Part shown: piece by piece, positions 1 to 10,990 of the stretch
Numbering within the stretch: position 1 is the first letter of the stretch
How the letters are laid out: every line of letters starts with the position of its first letter
Origin: Homalodisca vitripennis
Lineage: Eukaryota; Arthropoda; Insecta; Hemiptera; Cicadellidae
Assembly (NCBI RefSeq): GCF_021130785.1
Contig: NC_060215.1
Location: forward strand, 69,881,501-69,945,500
DNA length: 64,000 nucleotides
Reading direction: 5' to 3'
Position numbers and translations under genes: made by a program
Notes under the pieces: model-generated
Database searches by the model: none
Seen by the model: the letters and a program-made list of their open reading frames with translations, nothing else
What the model was told of the DNA's origin: nothing

Positions 1-479
1 TAGAATACTTGGATATTTTAAACTCATTAGGCTATAAGAGACATGTGGAGCACTCACAGCTTCTTTTAAGAGTATACACCTCTACATACAGATCTAAACT
101 GGAGTGTTGTTACTTTGATTATTGTCACTCACCAAACCATCTTTTAAAAACCTGACTTTGTCCGAAATCAGACAATTCGAATTTCAGCCACAACTAAACC
201 AACTACTATTATTGCACTTCAAAGCTACACTTCCACCCCCTCCACCAGCGATTGTGGATGATGACCCAGAAAATGGTATTTACAGATTTCATTGATCCTT
301 CCCATCCAAGTGATTCCTAGTTTCCTACAAAATGATTACATACACTGTAATTATATGAACATTATTAAGGTACACCAGTACACAGAAATATTTATTAATT
401 AACGTACAAAATACTAATCAGTACTGTCAAGAATGAATAGGACTACTTAATCTAGATAAATAAGCACATGTTTTTTTTT
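1..479. other. AT-rich sequence, no gene recognised
   Basis: No coding similarity is visible. The right part may be the 3' UTR of the minus-strand LINE remnant that begins near 480, because that element's coding tail runs leftwards towards it. Confidence 0.4.
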
Positions 480-1740
480 ACGAATCAATAAAAGGTTTTA
501 TAATATAAATATCTTAATAATATATTTATCTGCCGACTATGACAGAAATTCTCCAACTCTATAATAACACCAAATACAAAAAAAGTGTTTAATTTCTTCT
601 GATAAGAAGTTATGCTATTTCCAAGCTTAATATCCTCTGGCAGTGCATTATAGAGCTTGACAGCCTTAAATTATGAGTGGTTTTCTAAAAAAAAGGGGTT
701 TTGAAACGATTATACCATTTCTTTTACGAATATTGTAGAAATAATATTTCTGTGGATGGATAAGTTCGGTTAGATTTCTATATATATAGGCAACGTCTTT
801 GACTGCGTAAAGGTCAATCATGACACTAAATAATCTCAACAGCATAGGCTAAGATGTGTATATTATCATAATACACTGTAAACATTACATCCCACATTAA
901 GAACGCAGTATGATGTTTAGAACGAAAGTTTCGCTGCTTAATCTTTACACAAGTCAAACAAATATGTTTAAAAACATGTAAAATTATGTTTGTAGTAATT
1001 TTCGCATATGTTTTTTTACCAAATATAACTCCAAGCAGTATCGCAAAAAGGCAAGAAATTATTAAGAATATAACATCATCGTGCAAGCTAGAATTCCTTA
1101 TTTTAAAATTAATGATTTGAGATTGTCGTTATTTAAAAACTACTTATTTTGATCAAATCATTGTATTGAAGTTTATTCATACGTAACCGCTTCAGGAAAA
1201 GATGTTTTATCCGCAAAAGGCAAGTGTTCCCTTTATTTACAGTTTTTGAAGATTGTTGATAAGTATTAAGATACGTATTGGACCATGAACCGACTCCTTA
1301 GGTACTCTGGCTATAGTCAATAATGATGATGATCGAGCCCATTTTGAAAATCCATGATCATCAATGTACGGCATTTGAACCATTTGGCACCTACCACTAA
1401 AATATTATAGACATAGCTATCAACCGAAACTCTTTTGAGGTTAAGACTGTATGATTGACTTAAAGGAATGCTGTGTTCTATCACACAGATAGCTTGTTGT
1501 TGATGTTAAGTCAAAGAACGTCCTGACAGTAGAAATACCTGAATCTAAGAAATGAACTATAGTAAACAAAAATGTATGGATAGCATCTGTTGTGGATTTA
1601 CCTTCAGTAAAATCAAATTGATCAGGCGATATTTATAATATTTTACTGTCCTTCATGAATGCCAACATCGTAGTGAGAAAAACACGTTCAAAATTCTTAG
1701 AAAACGTGTAAATTAATGAAATCAGCTCGCAGCTTAATTT
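480..1740 (-). mobile_element. Decayed LINE remnant: RT and C-terminal tail
   Basis: Read on the minus strand in broken frames, this keeps the order of a CR1-like LINE ORF2. Near 1580-1640 it reads QFDFTEGKSTTDAI, matching the RT segment usually written QFGFRKGKSTTDA. Near 1262-1310 it reads VPKESVHGPIRI followed by LINNL, matching VPQGSVLGPxLFLxxINDL. Near 600-760 there is a typical C-terminal tail (KAVKLYNALPEDIK). Many stops and frameshifts separate these blocks and the YADD motif is not recognisable. The remnant is non-functional. The 86-codon open frame at 826-1086 lies inside it and is not a separate gene. Both ends are approximate. Confidence 0.65.
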
Positions 1741-1879
1741 GATTTCGTTCTTAATTTTGTTTTGTATAGTGGCCACATGATACTATGTTTATCCCTGTTG
1801 GAAAGCAACATGTTTCAACAACCTTCAGACGTTTAATCCATTTCACTGTAGGTGTTAGATGGAGAAACATTACTTTACC

Positions 1880-2293
1880 CCCCAGTAGTTGGGTGCAAAA
1901 GGAACTTGTTTCGTGACAATTCTGTCAGTAACTTACCTTTACTTAAACGATATATAGATTAAGATTGATTATATCTTCAGACTTCGTCTTACAACCTCAT
2001 CGACTCACCATGACTACCAAGAAGCCATCTTATGCAGGTGCAAAATTTTACAATCTCCTACCAAGACACCTCAAGAGTATAACAAGAGAGTCAGCGTTGA
2101 AGAGGAATCTCAGTGCATGGCTTGCTGACAGGACGTTTTACTCCATCGAGGAATTTTTAAACTGGACATGACATTTTTATCTTGATCTATGTTTTAAGCT
2201 AGATAAAATTTTTACATACATATTGACACATATTCTGTACTCGATGTATATGAATAAAGTTCTCTTTGATTGATTTGATTGATTGATTGATTA
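1880..2293 (+). mobile_element. LINE 3' end fragment with (TGAT)n tail
   Basis: The frame at 1965-2171 encodes the last residues of a LINE ORF2: a KPSYAGAKFYNLLPRHLK block followed by a tail ending FYSIEEFLNW and a stop. Sequence of this shape closes the ORF2 of several other LINEs in this window, for example at 24.2 and 42.4 kb. It is followed by a short 3' UTR, an AATAAA-like signal at about 2252-2258, and a TTGATTGATT tandem tail at 2265-2293. The element is severely 5'-truncated, as is usual after incomplete target-primed reverse transcription. Confidence 0.75.
2265..2293 (+). repeat. (TTGA)n simple repeat, LINE tail
   Basis: Tandem TTGA/TGAT units terminate the LINE fragment on its left. 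A similar but shorter tail closes the LINE copy at 15.0 kb, so this is probably a family-specific 3' terminus rather than an independent microsatellite. Confidence 0.8.
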
Positions 2294-3915
2294 GGACATA
2301 ATGCTATAAATGAAATATTATGCTAAATTGGTTGTTACGTTACTTCTATATGCTTGAAATTATCACTCTAATTGTACACTGCCCCCATTTGAACAAAAGT
2401 TAGTTCAACCAATGTCTAATCGTTATCTATATACGCGTGCGCACACACACACGGACAGATTTATGCAATTATATACAATTTTTTCTTTTTTACTTTAACT
2501 TATCAAGAAGAGAACTGTGTAATCTATATTTGGGGAAAAGGGCAAACAATTATGTGTGATACTAAGGCCTCAGAAAATTATTGTCAAAATAAAAATGAAT
2601 GTCCCACTCAACTCCATACTCACATACTCCATTTCCGACGAAACCTACAGTTTCACATTAAGGCAACACTATTCGCCAGAAGCATGTGGTAAATAAATGC
2701 ACTCTCCTCCAAGGTGAATGTGGGAGCTATATATATTGCAGTCTAATTTAATTTTACTGACGCTATGATAAAGTTGAATCAATCACCTAGGCTTCAAATC
2801 CACTGCCTAGTGGTAACTCGATCAAGCACAGGAGAAAACGAAGAAGGGTATCAGCTACCATTATAGGTTACAGATCCCAGAGAACGGAAAAACAGTTCCC
2901 GAGACTTTTTAAAACTTTTGGAAAAAGTCATCACTTTTGCAAGGGTAATTTACTGTCTATGTTAATCAACGACCCGTAGGTTGCCAGACTGCTGCAATTT
3001 ACCGCTAGTTATCCGTCAGTATTTTAAACCACATAATTGCTTCAATGGCTACCAACAGTGGTGTCATTGGGGTCACGATGTCCAAATTTTAAAATGACTA
3101 ACACGTGTGCTTACAACAGGAATGTGGTCAGTAATTGAGCAGGTCTTTTATTACGTTGGGTTATTAAGTACAATTAGTATTAAGATTTTGAATTGGTTAG
3201 AGTAGGCCAAATACTAAGAAAGTTTTGATTTAAATTATTATTACAGAGGGCAGGAGATGTATGGCAGGTTTTGTAGATGTGAAATATATAATTATTTATA
3301 TTGTAATTATGTAACACTAATTTAATGTGAACCTGGTAAGGCTAGGAGAAGAAAGATCAGATGGATATGGACGATCGGATTAATTTAGTTACACTCTTAT
3401 TTCGTATAATCTGCTCTATTTACAATTGCTATTAACTGTATTCGCATTATATCTAAAAATTATTATAATTGAACATTGTAACTTCAATGACTAGACATAC
3501 TGGTTTTGATAGGAATAGGTCTAATCGGGTACTTATACTAATTGTCACCTTCTCACGCGTTCAGATTACTTTACGGAACATTCATCTACCAGAGGCAGAC
3601 CATAATTGAATGTCGCAAGCCATACCACTAACATTTTATTAATAACTGATATAAGAGGGTATTAAGAGACTTTGCATCTATTCAGACAAGAATTTCGTTA
3701 ATTTAACTTAAAGTAACATTGCAAAAAACATAATTTTTTGTAGTCATTAATAATTTACAATATGTAATCAAAAGGAAATTATGTTAAAACTGTTGGATAG
3801 CTATAAATGAGGCTAAGATTAGTTAAAACCATGAAATTAACACTACAACATTCCCAGGTTGGCATTCACCTTATATTAATATAAGCCTAACTCAGAACAA
3901 TATCTTACACTGTAA
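2294..3915. other. Intergenic AT-rich DNA, nothing recognised
   Basis: A short (CA)n run lies near 2438-2452. No open frame of convincing length, no recognisable transposon protein and no RNA gene were seen on either strand. Confidence 0.4.
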
Positions 3916-3919
3916 TATA

Positions 3920-4330
3920 ACTTCTGAAACATTATCCGCTTAACTTCTCTCCCACAAAGATTTCTATTCTCTTTGTGTTTATGCAGTCTAATAACTCGTT
4001 GCATAATTTAATGCTGTTGGTCAGCAATAGTCTTTCAAATAAGCTAGTTCTACGTGCAGGAACATTTATCCTTCTGGAGTGTCGGGGAACATAATGATGT
4101 TTATTGAAAAAGTGTTCACTATTGGAAAGGTTTTACACAGATAATTATATAGATTGATGAAATATTAGATTCTTAGCCTCTTGCGAAAGCGTTACACAAA
4201 GTTTTACACTATTTTTAATAGACAGTTCTTATGGCATTTAATTATAATTTTTGGACTAATACCTTTGCAATCCCAAATAACCACAGTATGTAAGAAAAAT
4301 TGGCATATTAACCAATAATACGCAGACAAG
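3920..4330 (-). mobile_element. Decayed LINE C-terminal fragment
   Basis: On the minus strand a stretch around 3950-4120 reads HHYVPRHSRRINVPARRTS, then LFERLLL and LCNELLD. The pattern of a basic RxSRRxxVPxxRT block followed by a hydrophobic WN/CN-LxD tail occurs at the C-terminus of many LINE ORF2 proteins. Upstream, at about 4240-4330, fragments such as YILWLFG may match the YGxxLWG motif. There is no intact frame, and the assignment rests on short motifs only. Confidence 0.45.
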
Positions 4331-4334
4331 TTTA

Positions 4335-6034
4335 CCTGGAGTAAGAAAATTTTGACAGATTTCTTATTACAAAGATTTATTATATCAGTTTCTTACAAAT
4401 GAACTCAATATGGCCCTGAAGGTTCAGTTTGTGTTAGATATCAACCGTTTAATTTTTTAAATGCGTTGTAAATGTTGTTTAATTTTTATGAACTACTTGC
4501 CAGAAAATGCACAATCTGTGTTTTCTTGTTATTAACTGTATTTCTTGTTATTAGCTTGTTAAAGCATAGCATTATGAGGAGTGTTTCCTCATGAGTGTTG
4601 TAGTCCGAACGAGATTGGGCCTTGACTGTAATAGATGTATCGCACAGTCGTAATAGATGGCCGACTTTTTCATTGGCACTAGTAATCAGAACTGTACTCA
4701 TCTTTGACGGGCCCCGGAAAAGATATTCGTCCGGGCCCCGTTATGTCTCGCCACTGCCGGACAGTTTTCCCCAAACCTGACTTGCCCGAGATTAGTACCT
4801 GGGTTAGAAACGATGTGATATATACTGCATCAGTAGTTGAATTCTCCTTTGTTAAGCTAAAGTGGTTCGGGGAAAGAATGACATTATTCAGTACGAAAGA
4901 CAACTAGCTTTAAATCCCCTCTAAGCCTAGACGTCGTGGAGAATATCACATAAGACTACAGGATACGCCTGATTTTATTTCCACAAGACTTGTATCATCG
5001 GAATAATGTCAATACATTCTTTTCTCCTGAAAGGTCTTATTGGAACAAATGTATTAAGACATCCACTGATAAAACGTAAGAATTTTTCACGTGCATATTT
5101 ACGAATTTTATATACAGCGAAAATTATGAGACTCTAACCATCGCATAACTGCATTTTTGCAACGAAAAACTGACAGGAACTCACGTAAAAGAACTGAGAA
5201 ATATCAAATCCTTTACATATGACACAGCCCTTGGCTAGTGTACATATTTTGCCTTTTACCAGAGATTGATGAATTAAACTGACACATTTTCATAATTCAT
5301 AAGGCAAAAGGATTTGAACTACAGTTCAGTTATTTTGTGTAAGGCTTGCAAATTATAAATGGGTGTTGACACTCCAAGTGGATATAAAAAGGGTCCTTAC
5401 TTGTTCGAATACTTCAAGTGTTCTGGTAGTGTCGTGAAAGATCGTTTCTGATTACCAGTGTCTGCTTTTGAAGAGTTTGCTATCATTCTCTTCGGTTTTT
5501 GATGTTGTCCCATCAAAATAAAATACATTAGAGAACTAAATATCCCTATAACTAGTTTTAATGTTGCATGTTTAATCAAAACTGACCCATATCCAAGGTA
5601 CGAGAAAGAAAACTGACTCACATTTACCTTTAAAAATAGAATGGAGACCAATTTATTAAGACGTAGATATAACAACATAAACTGCATTAAAACTTTTCTT
5701 TACAATAAGATCTTCCTTATCCTAGTACCCTTTCGCAAATTTCCCAATCTCCTGAGCCCGAAACATAACGTTTAGTATAAAAGACCTCAAACCTTCTTTG
5801 GTATTTCCTAGAATAGAAACTTTCATTTTATTCCATGCTGACTGATATTTCTCAGACTTTTTGAATTACTGATTTTTAATTTCTATTTTCACCGTAAGTT
5901 GATCACTAAAATAATATACATTACATCCGTATTCAAATTTTTGCATTTTACTTGTATATAATAAATGTATCTTTTGAATTAGAAACAAAATAGAATGTAT
6001 CTAGAGACAATTGTATGCGACTAAAAACATACGG
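4335..6034. other. Intergenic DNA with a GC-rich island
   Basis: A locally GC-rich patch at about 4700-4800 contains two copies of CGGGCCCCG, near 4708 and 4731, about 23 bp apart. Overlapping open frames exist on both strands there (4679-4903 and 4704-4907), and a 96-codon minus frame lies at 5397-5687. None resembles a known family, so I do not call them genes. Confidence 0.4.
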
Positions 6035-6136
6035 AGTCCTTATGCTCAGGGATATTTTTTGTAACAGTGGGCCAGGTTTCCTAGGCCTGGTAGTTGCCTC
6101 TCAGCCATATGGCTTATTGTGCACCCTCTCCCAGGT

Positions 6137-7465
6137 TTAAGCTGTATCAAAACCCAGGCCTTTACAAAACCATGAGATCTTCTGAACAATGCTTTCCTGT
6201 TCCAACCCCTCTTCCGTATGCATAAGAACACCTACGGATCTTGAGCGTTTGCTCTGTAATGCCGGACATTCAAATATGACGTGCTTGGCTGTATCGTCAG
6301 CCTCGCCACATTTCCTGCACAGTGTTTTCTGAACTGGAATACCTATTCTATTCAGGTGGCTTCGGAATATCCAATGACCTGTAATAAAACCAGTCACCTT
6401 TCGGATCTCCGTTCTACTCATTCTAAGGGCATCTGCTGCAATTTTCCTTGATGGTCCCTTGAGCATCCGTTTTGCTTGTACATTCCCCTCAGTGTTTCTC
6501 CAATGTTGTAGGTGTTTGTTAAACATCCACTTGGTAACTGATCTACGTGCTAAGTTATATGAGACCCCACACGTTGGTTCAGGACCGGTAAGAGGACAGT
6601 TGGCTCCCAAGTTAGCGCAACTGTCTGCCCCTTCATTTCCTGTGATTCCTCTATGTCCAGGCACCCAAGTTAGAGTAACTTTATTGGTTTTCGCCAGCAA
6701 TTTCAAGACCTTATGGCATTCCCAGACTGTCTTCGAATTACAGTCATGGTTGGCCTAGGCCTGCAGAGCAGCCCTGCTGTCCGAGTTAATGTAGATGTTT
6801 TTGCCTTTGTAGCCTCTTTCCACATTAACTCTTGCACATTCTGCAAGGGCTGTAACTTCAGCCTGAAAGACAGTTGCCAGTTTACCTAGGCTAAAGCTTA
6901 AGTGAACCCTCGGTCTGGCTCCCCAGACCCCTGCCCCAGTACCCTTGAGAGTCTTTGACCCGTCCGTGTACCAGGTTAGAGCCTTCTTCATGTAGTCAGG
7001 CTCACCTTTTGACCATTCCTTCCTTTCAACAATATTGACTTGAAATGGTTTTACCCAGTCCGTAACCTTTGCCATTCTGTCAGACATCATTTCTATAATA
7101 TCCAGTTTGAGAATGTCAACGATCTTGGAGTGCTTACTAGCATGGTGATAATGCCAGTTCCCATTGCACTTCAGTCTGTAGGCAGCCATCCTAGCCTCTC
7201 CTATGACGAATATGTCTAGGGGTGGGAGGTTTAGCACTACTTCCATAGCAGCGGTTGGTGTTCCTCTCATGGCACCCATTGTCCCCAAGCATGCCAACCG
7301 CTGTACCTTTGACAGGTTTTTTGCGGCAGTCACCTGTTGGACTTTTGGCCACCATACCACTGAGCCATACACCATCATTGGCCTAATGACTCTGGTGTAC
7401 AGCCAATGTGACATGTCGGGTCTAAGCCCCCATGTGCATCCTACCGCACGTCTCACCATCATCAA
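6137..7465 (-). pseudogene. LINE ORF2 thumb, RNase H and C-terminal CCHC region
   Basis: Two open segments (7465-6755 and 6706-6137) share one frame, interrupted by a TAG at about 6755 after SDSRAALQA. RNase H catalytic residues are visible as LTWYTDGSKT (Asp), FQAEVTALAEC (Glu), INSDSRAAL (Asp) and WVPGHRGITGNEGAD (His and Asp). The tail carries TGHWIFRSHLNRIG and CRKCGEADDTAKHVIFECP, a cysteine/histidine cluster common at the C-terminus of RNase H-bearing LINEs. A TGA near 7480 separates it from the RT. The ORF2 stop is at about 6137, and a short 3' UTR follows to about 6036. Non-functional as written. Confidence 0.85.
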
Positions 7466-7557
7466 TGTAGTCTGAGATCATCTGATTATGTATTCCAGAT
7501 GACAATTCCAGGTGAGTTTATCATCCAGTTTGACACCTAGATATTTGAACTCCCTGC

Positions 7558-8769
7558 TTATCTGTATCTGGCCCCCACATAGGACTGGCTGTGTGATTTC
7601 CAGTTTCCTCCTACCATACTTGTAAATGGTATCATGACGGTCTTCGAAGGATTTACTGCAAGTCCTTCTTCGTCACACCATCGCTCCACAATGGCCAGTG
7701 CTCTCTGCATCATTTCCAGACACGTGACCATATGCTTGCCTCTTATGAGTGTGACAACATCATCTGCATAGCCTTGAGCATACATACCCCGTTCATTCAG
7801 AGTCCAGAGTAAGTCATCCACAACTACGTTCCACAGGCTTGGTGATAATACACCTCCTTGTGGACATCCTCGCTGCGTTTTGACCTCTCTTGTGACTCCG
7901 CACAGAGATACCTGTGCTCTTCTACTCTTAAGCATGTTACTTATCCATCTAACAACGGTTTTCTCCGTACCCCTGGATGTAAGCTTAGACACTATAGAGT
8001 GAGTACTCGTATTATCAAAAGCTCCTTCTATGTCCAGGAATACTGCTAAAGCTATTTCCTTTTGTTCAATAGCTTGCTCAATCTTGCCAACCAGACAGTG
8101 TAGGGCTGTTTCACAAGATTTACCTTTCTGATAGGCATGTTGATTTGGATGTAAGGGACGGTTGATGAGGACTGTGTCCCTTAAATGCCTATCCAGAACC
8201 TTCTCCATGGTCTTGACGAAGAAGGATGTTAGGCTTATTGGTCTATAAGCTTTTGCAACCTCATAGGAGGGTTTGCCTGGCTTCGGGATAAATATAACCC
8301 TAGAGGTCCTCCAAGATGAGGGTATGACTCCTGTCGCTAGACTAGTTCGAAACAGTCGTAGGAGCAGATGTATCACCAAGTCCCCACTTTCCTGCAGTAA
8401 AGCGGGAAAAATGCCATCGGGACCTGGTGATTTGAACGGCTTAAAAGACTCCAGGGCCCGTTTTATCCCTAAGTAGTTGATAACAGTCTTTGCACAGTTC
8501 CAGTCCTCCTTAGACGAGCTATCTCTAGGTTCTCGCCGCCATTCACTAACAACCGTTTCACTGGTTTGAAACGATCCTGGGAAGTGTGTATTCAGTAAAC
8601 ACTGAAGAGTCTCCTCAGGATCCTTGGTGTGAGTCCCATCTTCCCTAAGTATAGTACCCACCACATTTATGGGGCTTCGAGCTAGGACTGTTTGGAGTTT
8701 AGCGCAGTCAGGAGCTTTATCAATACTCTGACAGAATTCTCTCCACGAGTTTCTCTTAGCTCTTCTCAC
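7558..8769 (-). CDS. LINE ORF2 reverse transcriptase domain
   Basis: This 403-codon open frame covers most of the RT palm and fingers. Visible are KSPGPDGIFPALLQ, a block reading SSWRTSRVIFIPKPGK, AYRPISLTSFFVKTMEK, HAYQKGKSCETALH, FLDIEGAFDNTS (first catalytic Asp), RGCPQGGVLSPSLWNVVVDD, and the active-site YADD in YAQGYADDVVTLI. The frame is lost near 7610 by a one-base change and resumes with the RT thumb (KYLGVKLDDKLTWN, about 7545-7505). It lies between the endonuclease and the RNase H of the same element. The product would be a target-primed reverse transcriptase, but this copy is split and probably inactive. Confidence 0.9.
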   Translation of the reverse strand: MRRAKRNSWREFCQSIDKAPDCAKLQTVLARSPINVVGTILREDGTHTKDPEETLQCLLNTHFPGSFQTSETVVSEWRREPRDSSSKEDWNCAKTVINYLGIKRALESFKPFKSPGPDGIFPALLQESGDLVIHLLLRLFRTSLATGVIPSSWRTSRVIFIPKPGKPSYEVAKAYRPISLTSFFVKTMEKVLDRHLRDTVLINRPLHPNQHAYQKGKSCETALHCLVGKIEQAIEQKEIALAVFLDIEGAFDNTSTHSIVSKLTSRGTEKTVVRWISNMLKSRRAQVSLCGVTREVKTQRGCPQGGVLSPSLWNVVVDDLLWTLNERGMYAQGYADDVVTLIRGKHMVTCLEMMQRALAIVERWCDEEGLAVNPSKTVMIPFTSMVGGNWKSHSQSYVGARYR

Positions 8770-8833
8770 CTCTTTATTGTACTCTGTTAGGGCAGCAGAG
8801 TACCTATCCCAGTTCCCTGCACGTTTGCATGTA

Positions 8834-9778
8834 TTATATGCTCTGCGAAGGTTTTTTCCGCAAGGTTTCCAGCCCCTGGTTCCACCAACATGCTTTTTTC
8901 CTTGAGTTTTTTTCTATCACGGGGCAGGCTTTAAGGTACAATTCTTTCATGGCGTTTTGCAAAGAGTTCGCCATGTCCTCGACCCCTTGCCCTTGATACC
9001 CATTTTCCCTTACTAGATTGCTTTTTAGCTCTGCATTGAAAGCTACCCAATCTGTTTTCTTTGGGTTTCTATAGGTCTCATTTATTTTGTACGACCTCAT
9101 GTCAAAGGAGATATACCTATGATCTGAAGCAGATGCTTCATCTAGCACACTCCAGTTTAAAATTTTAGTTGCAATATAGTTGCTAGCCAGAGTTATATCT
9201 AAGACCTCTTCTTCTACCCCTGTACCTCTTCTTTGTACAAAAGTTGGTTTACGGCCTTGATTCATAATAACTAAGTTAGATTCTACTATAAAATTCAAGA
9301 GGCACTCACCCCGATTGTTGATGTTGCTGCTCCCCCAAGCGGTGTGGTGGGCATTCGCATCGCAACCGACAATCAGGTGCCTCCGCGTAAGGGTTCCGAA
9401 CTCCACAATCCGCCTCATCTCCGCGGTTGGCGGTGGTTCTGGAGAATCGTATGGGAGGTAAACCGCTGCAAACAGGATTCTGATCTTGCCATCACCTGTC
9501 TGCAAGTGAACCTCTGTCACGGCTGTGTCTCTAGAACACATTTGTGTCATTTTTAGTGATTTGATTTTGTTACTGACACATATACATGCTCTAGGGTTGT
9601 TACTGCCAGAATCGTATATCAAATTACCTTTACCGGTGCTCATCTCCATCACACGACTGCCAACGGTCCATGGTTCTTGGATCAGGACCACGCCTATGTC
9701 GTCAGCCAGGATCTTCTGGCAGAGTGTTGCCGTAGCTGCTCTGCTGTGGTGTAGGTTTATCTGGAGCACCGCTGTCAT
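8834..9778 (-). CDS. LINE ORF2 N-terminus: AP-like endonuclease domain
   Basis: This 314-codon open frame encodes an exonuclease-endonuclease-phosphatase fold that nicks target DNA for retrotransposition. Visible motifs are LQINLHHSRAAT at the start, LIQEPW (catalytic Glu), LIVGCDANAHHTAWGS (Asp/Asn site), DITLAS, and SDHRYISFDM (the catalytic SDH). The order and spacing match I/R1/LOA-type endonucleases. The ATG at 9778 is chosen because it sits just after the ORF1 stop and gives the conserved N-terminal block. The frame ends early at 8834 because one extra A in a run at 8857-8862 shifts it; the next frame continues directly into the reverse transcriptase (NLRRAYNTCKRAGNW). Confidence 0.85.
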   Translation of the reverse strand: MTAVLQINLHHSRAATATLCQKILADDIGVVLIQEPWTVGSRVMEMSTGKGNLIYDSGSNNPRACICVSNKIKSLKMTQMCSRDTAVTEVHLQTGDGKIRILFAAVYLPYDSPEPPPTAEMRRIVEFGTLTRRHLIVGCDANAHHTAWGSSNINNRGECLLNFIVESNLVIMNQGRKPTFVQRRGTGVEEEVLDITLASNYIATKILNWSVLDEASASDHRYISFDMRSYKINETYRNPKKTDWVAFNAELKSNLVRENGYQGQGVEDMANSLQNAMKELYLKACPVIEKNSRKKACWWNQGLETLRKKPSQSI

Positions 9779-9781
9779 CCT

Positions 9782-10833
9782 CTATTGGTCGTTACCTCCC
9801 TGCAGCTTGAAGGTGATCCTGTCGGTGCCCAAAAATGGGCGCATCGCCAGAGTCTTCGGCTTCTTCAGGGAGTCTTCGTCCACATGAAGGACCAGGAATT
9901 CGCCGTTGGTGCTAGATTTCCCTCCAACAGCAGTCTATTGATCCGTGTCAAGGTCATTTTGGTTTTTGAGGGCTTCTAACAGCTCTTGCTTGCTGTCCAC
10001 CTCGATGTCCTTAGGGATAAAAGTTGAGACTTTAAACATCTTTACCAGGCTTTTAGCTGGGCCCATTTTCAGCTGAACTCCTTTAAAAGGACTCAGCTCC
10101 TGGACCTGCTTCTCCAGCCACTCCTTAGTTTCTGTGTTTACACAGAAACCACTATCGCTCCACCTTCAGCATGACAGCCGGACATCCTAACGTTTTTTGC
10201 CCTTAAAGGCGCGTTTGCCCAGCACTTTCTTCAGGTTATTGACTTCTTCCATCGATAGTTTAACTTCTGGGAGTTCGAGCCGGACAATAGCCAGCTTCTC
10301 CACAGAGATCTTTTCGTCATATGTTTCGGGTGTCTTCTTTGTGCCACCTCCATCATGCCCCTTCCTTCTTTTCTCACCTCCCTTTGCTTGTACTTCAGGT
10401 GCCAGCTGCGATCGCAGCCTCTTCACACCTGCATAGCTTGGGGTTTGTTGTTTTTGGGCTGGTATTGAATGGGTTTTCCCTTGCTCTGGGACCCCGACAA
10501 CAACCAAGTTCCCTTTTGAGGAACCGGCTTCGTTGTGTGGTTTTATCAGAGCTCGGTTTTTCTCTTCCCACCTTTCTGCCTTTCTTTCCGGGGGATTATC
10601 GGCCCACCTCTAGCGACAGCCTCTTCAATCCTCCGTTTTCGTAGTTCGCCTCTCGAGAGCCGCTTCTTTTTTGGCTCTTCCGGCCGAACTTCGCCTTCTG
10701 ACAAGAGAAGTCTGTCTTCCTCCATTGGGGTCATCTCAGACACTCTTAATTGCCCAATCGGTAGCTCTTCTGGTTGAGTTTCGCTTACCTCTTGAGTTTC
10801 AGTTTTGTTTTTGTTTACTTTTTCCTTCTCCAT
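9782..10833 (-). pseudogene. LINE ORF1, disrupted, DUF4780-like C-terminal half
   Basis: Starting at the ATG at 10833, the frame encodes a charged, Lys/Glu-rich N-terminus (MEKEKVNKNKTETQ..., with a KKKRLSRGELRKRR basic cluster), then shifts frame near 10546. The second piece (10507-10187) is basic and Gly-rich. The third, about 10160-9785, reads TKEWLEKQVQEL, then KGVQLKMGPA, TFIPKDIE, LEALKNQNDLDT and GEFLVLHVDEDSL. This layout resembles the DUF4780 domain found in insect retroelement proteins. A TAG at 9935-9937 falls where the family usually has Trp (QNxxLxTxxW), so TGG to TAG is the likely lesion. The role would be RNA binding or ribonucleoprotein assembly for the element. The domain call is from memory of the pattern. 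Confidence 0.55.
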
Positions 10834-10990
10834 TCTGTTCCCACGATAACCGGGTGTTTGCAGTCCATCTTCCCAGTGACCAGATTAGGAAGATAAGGGT
10901 AATTACGACTGGGTGTCCCCTGGTTCCCAGAAGGCTCCGTTGATGACACTGAATATACCCCCAGTGCCACGAGACTCTCAGCACGGGTCG

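Larger units (their letters stand above)
6036..10990 (-). mobile_element. Nearly complete RNase H-bearing LINE (I/LOA/R1 group)
   Basis: This minus-strand non-LTR retrotransposon has, in transcript order, a disrupted ORF1 (about 10.83-9.78 kb), an AP-type endonuclease (9.78-8.83 kb), a reverse transcriptase (8.77-7.50 kb), an RNase H domain (7.0-6.6 kb) and a C-terminal zinc-knuckle region. RNase H plus an apurinic endonuclease places it among I, LOA, Outcast or R1-like clades; the exact clade cannot be fixed by eye. ORF2 begins only 3 bp after the ORF1 stop (TAG 9782-9784, ATG 9776-9778). Defects include a frameshift at an A run near 8857-8862, a frameshift near 7610, in-frame stops near 7480 and 6755, and two or more ORF1 lesions. 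This copy cannot move on its own unless some breaks are assembly errors. Both outer borders are approximate. Confidence 0.85.

Noticed and set aside
826..1086. 86-codon minus frame, hydrophobic start
   Set aside because: It lies between the RT and tail motifs of a decayed minus-strand LINE, so it is part of that remnant.
4679..4907. Overlapping frames on both strands at the GC-rich patch
   Set aside because: Opposite-strand overlap is expected in GC-rich DNA; neither shows a motif, splice logic or start context.
5397..5687. 96-codon minus frame with a possible membrane helix
   Set aside because: The hydrophobic run is what AT-rich DNA encodes by chance; no flanking exon or family match was visible.
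7203..10943. Several plus-strand frames of 60-120 codons over the 6-11 kb LINE
   Set aside because: They are antisense shadows of the minus-strand ORF1, endonuclease, RT and RNase H.
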